In this document: positions 35,111 through 46,216 of the stretch, in pieces
Position numbering within the stretch: position 1 is the first letter of the stretch
How the letters are laid out: every line of letters starts with the position of its first letter
Source of the DNA: Parus major
Lineage: Eukaryota > Chordata > Aves > Passeriformes > Paridae
Length of the DNA: 64,000 bases
Direction of reading: 5' to 3'
NCBI RefSeq assembly: GCF_001522545.3
Contig: NC_031768.1
Span: forward strand, 10,003,403 to 10,067,402
Translations under genes and position numbers: made by a program
Notes under the pieces: model-generated
Database searches by the model: none
Told to the model about the DNA's origin: nothing
What the model saw: only the letters and a program-made list of their open reading frames with translations

Positions 35111-37680
35111 GAAGCTTTCCAGTGACTCTTTAATTCCCATAACACAGGACAAATGTCAGATTTTTAAGAGATAAATTAGGAAATCTTCATGTTTTAACAT
35201 CCCCAAACTAACCTGCTAGGAAGTTAAGCCATTCACCCAGTAAAATAAAAATAATCTTCAATGGTGACTACACAGTTCAGTTCCACTGAACTAGAAATGT
35301 GCACTTCATGTTCCTGTTGATCCAGATGCATGTAGCTTCTCAGGGCTTTAAAGAGAAAGATTTGTCTTTAATATCACTTTATTGTTAGATATGAAACTTA
35401 ATGCTTCAGAAATTGCATAATTAGGACCTAAAACCTGATGATTAGTGCAGCTGCACAGTGGGAAGCCTTTGTTATGTCTTAAGCTTGCTACAAAAAGTAC
35501 AACATATTTTTATCTGAAGACTATCAAAAAAGGTAACAAGAGCTAATTAAAATAGAAACTATTTACATGAAAAAAATATGTCAGACAGGAACCACTCCAC
35601 CTTCTAGTTTTGCAGAATACCACTGAGTATTGTGAATTCTCACAGGGAATTCATACATAAAGTTTTGAAGGAAAAACTGGTAAAAAGGATGTTTTGGCTT
35701 CAAATATTCCCCAAAGCCTTCACTACAATCTAAATTCATTTAGCACCTCAGCTCTTCCCCTTCAGTCAGTTCATGACTAAAATAAGAACAAACAACTTTG
35801 GGTGAGAGCAGCTGCCTCTTGGCAAAATATGTATGTACTGAGTGGCTTTCAAAATTCCATTTTAAGATTGCCTTTTAGAAAATATAAACAAATATTCACA
35901 CATATATAAGACTTTTAATGTGGAACAATCCAACAGGTAGTATATGTGTAAGTCGAAATCCTACACTTTCAAGTGTAAATATTTGCAGAAATTATGCGGA
36001 TTATATTTTTTCCTAAAGAATCTGATCCCACTAGGAGGCAGTGCTGCATTTTTTCCTGGACACTTTAAAATTCTTTTGAGGCCTTCATAAATAAGTACGA
36101 TGTTGATACTCTTATGTGGATTTCATTGAGGCATCACACAAAATTGTACATCAATAATTCAGTCCCCAGAACCAGAGCCTCAGAGTATCTGATTAATGTC
36201 ACAGCTCTGGGCTTTGGACTTCCTGGGTAAGTAGGCTGCCAAAGACACTAACCAATCTAATGAAATGCACCGGGAGATGAATTAAACCCAGCAGATTCCC
36301 ATTGTGACAAAAGTCTGCAGAAAAACTAAGATGGAAAATGGAGATGGGGCGAGGAGAATTCAATAGTGCAAATGAACTGAAAATTGGATGTGTGCTGCTG
36401 TCGATATATCTAAGCTGAGAGCTAATAATCTTTTTTTCTTTACAGGACAAGGAAGCAGTTATATTTATTAGTGCACTTATTTCTAATTCTTTTTCAGCAC
36501 CCAAGTCTTCTTAAAAGTGAAAATAACCCAGAGGGTTACAAAGATAATTATAGAGTTGACACTAAAAGAAATCATACATTTAAATGTTGTCTTCAAGGTA
36601 TAAACACCTAGAAATAAAAAGAAATGTCCATCTTGAATAGGAAATGAAGCTAATGAAAAATAGCATTAATCTGGACATCAAGGGAAATGTGTTATTTGTT
36701 CCTGTGTAGAATTTTTCAAGGAGTGGAACAAAAGCTTGGCTGAGTTATGTGAAATGAGATGGGCAATATACTGAAGACTGTAAATCCTGCCTTTCTGCTC
36801 AGTAGAGACAAGTTAAATATTTCCATTTGAATTCAGCTCTGTTATAATAGATAAGAAAAATGACATGAGGGTGGAAAGATAGTCATTAAACATTGTATAT
36901 TAGAAATCCGTTTATAATTAGAAGTATGATTTAGGGAACATATTTATCACTGAAGACATTAACAACTGCAGGGTTTATTTGTCTTTTAATCAGGACCTGG
37001 ACTGATAAGAATTTGATTGCCAGGAAACCATGTTCTTAAAAAGGAAATGGCAGATGGTATTACCAGGAAAATTCTGTATCACTCCCTACTATCAGCAGTA
37101 TGACTCTGCCAATGCTTTAATCTGATTTTTTAACACAGTGTATAATACCAGTGAGTGTAAAGTTGACTTGAAGTACTTAGAATTACATTTAGCAACATAT
37201 TTGCTGTCAGTAATATCCGTAAAAGAAGACAAACTGTAAATTGTGTCAACTGATTCATAATCACTGGCCAAAATGCAATAAAAATAAAAGATGTGCTGTG
37301 AATAAACAAATAAATATGTATAATCAACCACTGAGAAGACCATAATGTCAGCTTCTGATTAATTCTGCAATCCCACCTGTGAGAACTGAGCCACCTAATT
37401 TATTTTAGAAAGACTCAAAGACTCAAATTGCAAAGAGTATTTTCAAGTAATCCACAGCACACAGGCAGTGTGAAGGCACACAGAACTTTCCTTCACTCAC
37501 TCATTGCTGTTGTGTTTTTTAACCTAGAGATGTTAATGACCATCATGACTAAATATTCTATCCCTTGCATTTACTTACAATTCTAGTTTGTTTGGAAAAA
37601 AAACATCATTAGTTCATCCTACATGGTACATGGTAGTTTTATCATTATTAAATATAGCTCAGAAGTCTTTTTTACCACAT

Positions 37681-37753
37681 CTTTACAAAAACAAAATAAC
37701 AAAATAATAAATAATAATTTAAAAAAAACAAACTCAAACAAACAAAAAAACCC
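37681..37753. repeat. A-rich low-complexity tract
   Basis: Repeated AAACAAAATAA and AATAATAAT words with long A runs in intron 34. Confidence 0.7.
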
Positions 37754-40688
37754 AAACTGTTTCTGTTTAATTTCTGTTTTCTGATATAATTAATTCCTGG
37801 TTGGTATTTGATGATGGTAGGGGTTTATGAAAAGCATCACAGTAAACAAAAAACGTCAAGTAAAACAAAAACCAAAACAAAACAATTTTAACAAAAACTC
37901 CTGTAAGTATTTTTTAGTAAACTGAAAGATGAAGAGTATGTCACTGCACAGTGGGATCAGAGATAGAAATGTGAACACCACTCAAAGTGTAAATTTCTGC
38001 ACAGGGAACTGCAATTATTTCTTCTAACATGATTCATCTTGTCATCCTATGGATCCATATGCAAAGTAGGTAAAATATTATTGTATGCAGCTACAAGCCA
38101 CTTATAAATTCTCAGCAAAGCTCATCCCTATAACTTTGCATGCTGCAGCCTGATTTGCCTTCTGTACAGATTTCAACCCACCCAAAGTTGTTTTTTAAAC
38201 AGAAATTTTATTTTGTACTGCAGCTCTTTTCCTGAGGTTTTGATGAATGAAACTGGTGCAAGGGAAGCTCAGATTCTCCCTCTCCTCATTCTGATGTTTC
38301 TGGGAAGAGGATTAGAAACTAATCCCCTGAGACATGCTCTGCATGCAGAGTTGCACCAGGGTCTGTCCAATTGTTTTAATTGCCTGGATGCCAGGAACCT
38401 AGATGCCATTTCTCTTGGAAATCTTCAGGTCCTGGGAGTTCCTGGTGGTGTAATCCCCCACTTTTGACTAAAGCAGGCTACCAACATTTTTCTTATGACC
38501 ATGAGTGAGTAAAAAAAATAACAGTTCATTAAAAAGCACAGGAAATATTTCAGTCAGTGAAACACAAATGAATTTTTCAGGTCAGAGAATTTCCATTGTG
38601 GTCTTTAGTACCAAATAGCCATAACTGGTACTTCAGAAAAGGAGGTAAAGAAGCTTCCTCCAAAGAGGCACTTCAGAATTCAGTCTAACCAGGTAACTGA
38701 AATTTGATTGGGGAGAGATTCACATCATCTTAACTCTTGTATCAGCTAGTAGATGTGATACTAAATAATGGCATGGGTAAGGAAATGTTGACTATATATG
38801 TGTATATGTATATATCCTTAATATAATCTGCATAATTTGTATACATATTTTATATGGAGATACTTTTCCTGGAAGTATTTGTGGAGGCTTTCTCTTCGAG
38901 CAGGCAGTACACTCTTGAATAAGATTTTGTTTTATAAATAAATATATTAGTCTTAAGAGGGAAAAAAAGTAAATTTTACTATAGTGATAAACAGCAGAAT
39001 TAATATAATCTGTTTTTGGAATTGTTCAGCATTGCTGGTAAATTTTCACAGCTTTAAGTGAATGCTCAGTGATGGGATGTTTAGTTCAATCTTGTTTACA
39101 TGTTTTTGTTTCCCCCAGATGCCATGATTATATCAGGAAAATAGCTTCTTCACAACTCCTACATTTCTGTGTTTTATTTATGTTACTTAGTTTCACTCTG
39201 ATAAGCTCACAAAATCAAAATGTATAAATTTCCTAGTCCTTCTGGGAACAGTTTTACCACTCTATTTGTTAATATTTCATATTGTACACGTTGTGGTGGT
39301 GTCTGGAACTTGGGGATTTGGGGATTTTTTAAGGTGCTAGGTGTTTTAAATGTCATTCTTAACTTGCAGAGCTAATTCTATTAATTCTGTTGTTTAAGTT
39401 CTGCAACTTTCTTATATATTTTCAAATAAAGTACACAGCTGGAATGCAATTTCATGTTATGGCAACCAGAAGGGAATTAAACCCAGCAAGTCTTTGTGGA
39501 ACTTGTTCTTTAAAAATTAGGAGAATTTAAAAGCCACTATCTGAGTTTTACTGAAATAATTGTAGTTAAATCCTGGCATCACAACATATTCTTTCTTTGC
39601 TTTATATAATGGTGTTGAATTAATAGCAGTACTTTTGAGTTTTATCTTACAAAAAATTTACCAGTGCTGTCTGTTGTATTGCAGTGAGCAAAGTATGTGT
39701 CACTTTCTAGTAATACTGGGAAGAAAAATAGGCAAATCTCAGGAATATAATGCAGACATGACAAATTAAGAACAAAATAAACCAAAAATATCGTATTGAA
39801 ATTGTGAAAGAAAGTTTACATCATAACCTACAGAGGAAGTCGTAGCTGATAATGCAGCGTGGAATTCCACTGGCTTTACAGACCCTGATAGTTTTTCAGT
39901 TGTGTTTAGTGGGTCCAGTATTTTATACATAAGGATTTGTAATAATGGAGATTCAAAGGATTGAGGAAGATGCTTTTGTCACTTCAATGTTATGTTGAAA
40001 GCCACAATGGTTTTTTTTGGACAATGAGGGGAAGTGTGATTTACTTGGTTCATGTCCCTTACTTGAAATTATGCAGGGGAATTAAAATCCGTATTGACCA
40101 GAGCTGCATCTAGTCTTTTATTTACATTGTGCCTTTACTTTGAAAGGAAGAACTCATTTCTTACACATACAGAATTACACATCTGATTTTTGGGAAGAAT
40201 TTTTGTTTAGTAGACATGTAATTATTAGATCCATCTGTTTATTAGTTGGGATTAATATTTATTTATATAGCCCAAGATGGGTTGGCATTTTCATAAATGT
40301 AAAATACAAAAGAAACCACAGCCTATGGTAAATACACTTCAAAGAGTCTTTTCCAAATGAAAGTAAATAATTTAGAAAAAGAAATAATGCTGATCAAAAT
40401 TTTCTATCCTCAGTTGAAAGTGAATTATATCCTTTGTTTTATTCTTTTTCCATTATGACACTTTGCACCTACTGTGAAACAGATAAAACAGTACTAGAAG
40501 AGGGCATGTTTTTCCTTTAATCTGACAAGGACCTGCTGAAATTTTAAACTCTCCTATTCAAATTCTATAATTATACAGTATATTGTTAATAATTTGCATT
40601 AATCATGCCTTGGTTCTATTGTATATCCTCTGTATTTAAGAAAATTAATAAAATGGGGAAAATTTCTCATACTTACATGAAAAACAAA

Positions 40689-40719
40689 TGTAAGAGTGTA
40701 AGAGACTGTAATGTAAGAG
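40689..40719. repeat. Three copies of TGTAAGAG
   Basis: Copies at 40689-40696, 40697-40704 and 40712-40719. A small imperfect tandem array. Confidence 0.75.
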
Positions 40720-42187
40720 AAATATTATTCTCTGAAATAACATTGCAAATGAGATCCTGAATTCTGTTAAGCACAGGAAGTGAGCTGCTGCTTTAAGCAT
40801 GACACACCAAATAAATTGAAGGTACTATTAAGGTTATTTTTTTACCCAAAAGAATAATTTTATACTGTCTTTATTGAAAAAAATAACATTCTACTTTCAA
40901 TTCACTATCAATACATTATCAACAAAATTATAATGATCTGTGACCATGAAAGATGTGATAGTGTGGAGGTCATAAAGGTGGGATTTTACTGCATAACAGC
41001 ATTCATACTGAGATGGAAGTATTGTGTTTGCCTTTTTTTTGAAGTGTTTTTTTTTATTTTACTGTATTCAAGTTTCTGTGAGAAATCCATGTCTCTGAAG
41101 ACTAGTGCTTCTTCCTAAATTCTGTTTGTGTTCATCTTGGAACACTTTGTTTCTGTTTGCAGTTTTATTTTATAAGCAGAGATTTATATGCTTGCATCAC
41201 TGCTATCAGGTGCCAAGGATCTCAGATAAATTTCACTCATAAAACTGGTTATATGTGAAATTAGATGTAAGGAGTTTGTGCATCTCCTTGAGTATTCAGC
41301 AAGACTGCTGTACTTTTCACTCTGTCATCTCACTGTTTACTATTTAAACGCCTGCTTTTCTACATATTGTCTAAATATGTTGGGATTTGTTCCTTTTGTT
41401 AGACTTCTTGCAGGTTGCAATGAATATTAAGACATGAATAATGAGTAAATTATGTAACCTTAGATATATAAGGTAAGAGATCAGTGGGAAGAGATGCTGG
41501 AAATCTGACTTTATAGCACTGCATATGTGTTGTAGTCATTCAAGCTTAGAAATGCTATGGGCAATAGCTTATTTTAGTATTTTGGTTTGCAGAATGAAAT
41601 CCCAAGTGAATGTAATGAAAATATTCATTTCTACAATTAGGAAACAAGCTTAACAGAAGAAAATAAAATTATTTCTTCTGAGAAAAGATTTCATTGACAA
41701 ATGTTAAAGTAATAAAATATTCACTAGACTATTTTTGATGGAGTTTTCTGTGTTAAGATGTCATCAGGATGGTGTATTATTTTCCCATTTATTTTGTAAG
41801 ATTTATGTGCTATTTGATAACTTTCTAATTTTATTATATGAAAAGCAACTTTAAACATTTCTATATAAATATTATAAAATGTGGATTCATTTTTAATAAT
41901 TAAGTATTGAAAGTATATTTTGAACACTGAAATGAAAGATAATTCAAATAAAATATCTTTATAGAATTAAGCTATTGTAAGAAGATGAAGAATATATAGA
42001 ATTTTATCAGAGCACAAGAGAAACAATCTGCTTTGTATTTGCTGCTCTTCACAGAATGGCTTCCCTTCATGTAGAAAGCAAGACTGTGTGTTCTAGTATA
42101 AACTTGCTGTCTGATTTAACATTTCATGTTCTTAGTGTGGATAATTTTTAAGTCCCAGAAATTTTATTTCTTGTCATGCTCATGTAG

Positions 42188-42367
42188 GCGACACGGAAGG
42201 AAATTGAGAAACGGCAGGTCCAGCTTAAGAGCATCAGTGATTTAGGAGAGAACTTGAAGACAGTGATGAAAGGAAAGGAAAGTCTCGTGGACGATAAACT
42301 CAGCCTCCTGAACAGTAATTGGAAAGCGGTAACTTCACGTGCTGAGGAATGGTTCAATCTCTTACTG
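42188..42367 (+). CDS. DMD: Dystrophin exon 35 (R12, helices B and C)
   Basis: Encodes 60 residues equivalent to about human 1616-1675. ATRKEIEKRQVQLKSIS and DKLSLLNSNWKAVTSRAEEW are diagnostic, with the helix-C tryptophan of R12. The start is GCGACACGG after CATGTAG and the donor is GTAAGG. Length 180 equals human. A minus-strand open frame of 92 codons across it (42148-42426) is a shadow of this exon. Confidence 0.97.
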
Positions 42368-44342
42368 GTAAGGAAAATGCATTTCTTCACACAGAGGAAA
42401 TGAAGGGTTGCTTTCCAGTTGTACATGCCAGCCTTACAGAAGTGTTTTTTCTGGTGCCTTGGACCTGTACATATACACAGTACACAGACAATCTGACTGA
42501 TTGTTGTTCAGTGCATTGTGTATGTCTGGAGAATCTGATCGATTACTGAGGAGAATCTTGACTGTTAGCAGTTTGCAATCCTGTCTGTCTCAATAGTTCT
42601 TGTATTGTTTTTGGTTTGGGATTTTTTCCTAATAAATGAAATGCAGTTTCAAGGACAGAGACTGCTCTAATAGTCAAGCAAAAAAAAAAAAAAAAAAAGT
42701 CAAATAAATTGAGAAAGTCTTACTATTGATACCAACAGTATCAGCTACTTTTGGCTGCATTAGCATTTCTGTTTAGAAAAGTACAATTGGGAAATAAGTT
42801 TCCACTTGCAAGTTGGTGTGACTCACAGGGTAGTTTTGGTGTGTGTGAATTTGATTAATTACAGAGGCAACTACATCATGAGCTCTTTTCAGGGTGCACA
42901 CCTGATGTGCTGAAATACTATGATTTTGTCTTTCAGAACTTCATGATCCTATTTTGGATAGTTTTATAGGGCATCTTTAGATGGGGATTATTCCTTAGGG
43001 GGACCAGATTAAGCCTAGTAGACAGTAAAATCCCTAATACACATTTCATACAGATTCAGGAGCCTCATCCCCAGCTCCCTCAAACCACGGATAGCCACAT
43101 AACTTTATTCTGCCTTCAAATTCATTCTGTCATGAAGAGGTGACAGCTTGAAGCCTTAACTACAGAAGGTTCTTAACCACTGGGCTGTCAGAATGCTTTG
43201 GGAAATCTTGCATGCTGTTTCTGTTCCTGAAAGCATGGGAATGCAGTTTCACCCCAGAGAAATGGAAGTGATTTTTAAGGGTGCATTGGCCTTTGTCATG
43301 ACTTTTCAGGGCTCGATGTGTTGGAGCTCCACTAGAGGCTGTATGGCTGCATTACAAATACTTTGGCAATAGGTAAACAGCACCACTACAGGGCTTCTCC
43401 AGCTGAGTACAGTACCCAGGTGAAAGTATCTGTAAAACTTGAGCATTTCATTCAGAATCATGTAGGTGTGCAGATTTAATGTGGAACTGATTATAAGAAG
43501 CATAAAATGGAGTTTACAAGTTAATGTGGTTATGTATTCTTGTACATCCTCTCTTTCTCTGCTTTGGATTTTGTGGTTACTATTTGATAAAAAAATGACA
43601 AAAATATCTAAGAGAGGTAGTTGACATTTCTCTTACCAATTTTAGAAGTATAAAATAAAGGTAGGTACATTTGGGGGGTCAAAAGAACTAGTAATACCTT
43701 TGATTCTGGATGTGTGGTCAACATATGTATTGTGTGGGATATGCATAGGCCACATTCTAGTGAGCTCACCCGAAAACACAAAGTTTTAAATGAAGTAGAG
43801 AAATGAAGATTTATCAGAATATCAACTAGAATAGCTTTTAAAAAGCAAAGTCTCAAAGCAGTTAGATGAAATGTCCATATGAGGTTTAGATACAAAGCTC
43901 CCAGTCTTGATTGTGATTTTTCAAGTGCAGCCATGTGAGTTTCAGCCAATTTACTGGCTTTCCAAAATGAATTCTGTACCTTGTTCTTGGGAACTACTCC
44001 TTTGCACCTCCAGTAGGTTTGGCTACCAGATTCCTGTTCCTCTCAGCAGCCTCGCTGAGCTGCCGACACCTGTGTCTTGCTGTGATTTATTATCCTGCTG
44101 CCTGTCACTTTGTAAGCTGCTCTCTCTCTCCTAGAATGTCTTTTTAAAGAAACTTAACATGCAAAGTGAAGCAAACAAACAGCAGATTCCATCCTTCAGA
44201 AAACAAGAAGTTACCTTGTAAAATAAACAAGTTTTCATAATGTCATAATGTGTGCATGTTTGCCACAGTTGGCATAAATGTAGCTGTTGCTTCAGTTCTG
44301 ATTACATTTTTTGTATGCAGTATTTACCTTTTCCACATACAG
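42368..44342 (+). other. DMD: Intron 35
   Basis: 1975 bases. Contains a 19-base poly-A at 42680-42698 and, near the right end, a strong unused-looking acceptor at 44134. No gene or transposon recognised. The true acceptor before exon 36 is TTTTCCACATACAG. Confidence 0.88.
42680..42698. repeat. Poly-A tract
   Basis: Nineteen A in a row in intron 35. It may be a length-variable microsatellite. Confidence 0.85.
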
Positions 44343-44471
44343 GAATATCAAAAGCACATGGAGGCTTTTGATCAGAATATAGCTAATGTCACTACTTGGA
44401 TGTATCGTGCTGAAATACTGTTGGATGAATCTGACAAACAAAAGCCCCAGCAAAAAGAGGAAATTCTTAAG
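44343..44471 (+). CDS. DMD: Dystrophin exon 36 (R13, helix A)
   Basis: Encodes 43 residues equivalent to about human 1676-1718. EYQKHMEAFDQNIANVTTWM and LLDESDKQKPQQKEEILK match dystrophin, with the helix-A tryptophan of R13. The acceptor is CACATACAG and the donor GTAAAA. Length 129 equals human, phase 0-0. Confidence 0.97.
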
Positions 44472-45540
44472 GTAAAAAAAATGTGATTTTCTGGAAAGCA
44501 TTACTTTTATTCTAAAAAGGACTGTGTCAAAACTAGCATATTTCAAAAGGTATCACAAATGGATTAAAATCCTTTCTTCTGTGATAAAGCTACCCTCTGG
44601 CAGCTTGTAGATTACTTAATAAATTTTATCTGTATTACCAAAATTAAATCCCTGCAGAAATAAAACCAGATTGTTATTATAATTCTTGGGAACTTCCTGG
44701 TGAGTAGAACAGCAGCTTATTAAACATAAGTCTGCTGGAAAATACTCCTTTAACATGCGGTTTTGTTTTGTTTGAACAAATTATTTTTTTTCCCCTGTCC
44801 CCTTCATTTTTAATTGTATTTCTGTTTTTCTGTGGCACTTTTCTAATATGTATGATATTTCTGTCATATGATTGTCTTAATTCTACAAACATTGTTTACA
44901 TTGAGACCAGATCAACAGCACAGACAAGAATATTATATGGTGAACTAGCTGTAGAATCAGGGAATAGTGTATTGAGCAGAGGTTTTACTTGGCCAATTGC
45001 ATCATTTGACCAGCTGATGAAAAATTAGCTTGTAATATGGATGTGTATGTTAAAATATCTCATTTAAAACACCTTCTTTAGGAACATTAAATTATTATCT
45101 ATAGGGACTTTTTCTTCTGAAGTCAAAGTGAAATTTTACTTTGTATTGAACTTCATGGTCAGTACATAATATCTGAGTAAGAGTTTGAAAATCAAAATCA
45201 GGATTGTATTGCTGACACTAACATAATGATGCCATTTACTATGGTAAAAAATTAAAAATTTCAAGGCAGAGAATAAATCAATGCCTCATTGATCTCAGCA
45301 GGATTATATATCTGGCTTTTGGAGATGAATGAACAATTTTGCTACAATCAGATACAAAGTAAAGTTATCAATGCCTGTCTATATGTGTGCATTGCACAAA
45401 GACATTTCATGCAGACAGTAAAACGTAATTTTTAATGCCCAACTCTATTTCTGATTCCCAAATGCCTTGCTATCTATTTTTGTCCTCTGCCTCAACTGGG
45501 ATCTACTGTTAAGATTAGTATTGTGGAGGATAAAGGCTTT

Positions 45541-45544
<4 letters not shown>

Positions 45545-45571
<27 letters not shown>
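45545..45571. repeat. 27-base poly-T tract
   Basis: Uninterrupted T run, the longest homopolymer in the window, about 470 bases before exon 37. It may equally be read as an antisense poly-A tail, but no retrocopy body was recognised next to it. Confidence 0.9.
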
Positions 45572-45576
<5 letters not shown>

Positions 45577-45969
45577 GTGACAGATTTATAGAAAGAATTA
45601 GGACTTTTTTTCTTTTTTAATCTTGTAATTTTTACTTAACTATTCCCCTGAGCAGTAATGAAAGCAACAATTATACATCCAGATCTATAATACATGAATT
45701 AGCAGCTCTTCCTAGCTTTAGGAACATAGAATTATTTAGTGCATCCTGAAATAAGCTACAATAGTATTGCAGATAAGAATCTGCCTAGAAATAATGATCA
45801 CCATTAATTTCCTCTAGGAGGTATTAAAACAGACATGTAGCTACATTCCTGCTGTAAATTTGAGGGATATGAGTGGGAACTATATCTAAGATATTTCTAC
45901 TGGATTTACACACTCATGCATAATTATCTGAATTTGCTTTGTGGTTTTGCTCCCTATTCCTTTGCACAC

Positions 45970-45997
45970 TTTCTCTCTCTCTCTCTTTCTCTCTCTT
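45970..45997. repeat. (CT)n polypyrimidine microsatellite
   Basis: TTCTCTCTCTCTCTCTTTCT followed by CTCTCTTT. It resembles binding sites for polypyrimidine-tract-binding proteins and lies just upstream of the exon 37 acceptor region. Confidence 0.85.
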
Positions 45998-46045
45998 TGC
46001 ATTTATTACTAACTTCAAGCCCTGTCTCTTGCTCACGGACTGTAG

Positions 46046-46216
46046 CGCTTAAAGGCTGAGCTGAATGACATTCACCCCAAGGTGGAGTCTGTGCGTGACC
46101 AGGCCAGAGACCTGATGACAAACCGTGGGGATCACTGCAGGAAAGTAGTAGAGCCTAAACTCTCTGAGCTCAACCAGCGATTTGCAGCTATATCACAGAG
46201 AATTAAGAGTGTAAAG
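46046..46216 (+). CDS. DMD: Dystrophin exon 37 (R13, helices B and C)
   Basis: Encodes 57 residues equivalent to about human 1719-1775. RLKAELNDIHPKVESVRDQA and RGDHCRKVVEPKLSELNQRF are diagnostic. The segment is basic, in keeping with the R11-R15 actin-contact region. The acceptor is GACTGTAG and the donor GTAGGA. Length 171 equals human. Confidence 0.97.

Larger units (their letters stand above)
33217..42187 (+). other. DMD: Intron 34
   Basis: At 8971 bases this is the largest complete intron here. It holds the longest CR1 copy (about 34626-35110), an A-rich tract at 37681-37753, a (TATG)n-like tract near 38797-38817 and three copies of TGTAAGAG at 40689-40719. The block about 36000-36430 has no recognised repeat and a more balanced composition. 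No gene was recognised. Ends TTGTCATGCTCATGTAG, a weak pyrimidine tract. Confidence 0.85.
44472..46045 (+). other. DMD: Intron 36
   Basis: 1574 bases. Its right part holds a 27-base poly-T (45545-45571) and a CT-rich tract (45970-45997), the latter only about 50 bases from the exon 37 acceptor. No gene recognised. Ends CTCACGGACTGTAG. Confidence 0.9.

Noticed and set aside
34452..35174. Cluster of overlapping open frames of 72-109 codons on both strands
   Set aside because: They arise from the GC-rich antisense CR1 copy, which has few stops. None matches the CR1 reverse transcriptase frame.
42148..42426. Minus-strand open frame of 92 codons
   Set aside because: Antisense shadow of exon 35. 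Similar antisense frames overlap exons 26, 34, 36, 38, 40 and 41.
43608..43949. Minus-strand open frame of 113 codons in intron 35
   Set aside because: No recognisable domain or start context and no supporting features nearby.
44941..44980. GTAGAATCAGGGAATAGTGT as a CR1 tail
   Set aside because: Only the first 14 or so bases resemble the CR1 end, and the following bases diverge completely, unlike 4219-4285.
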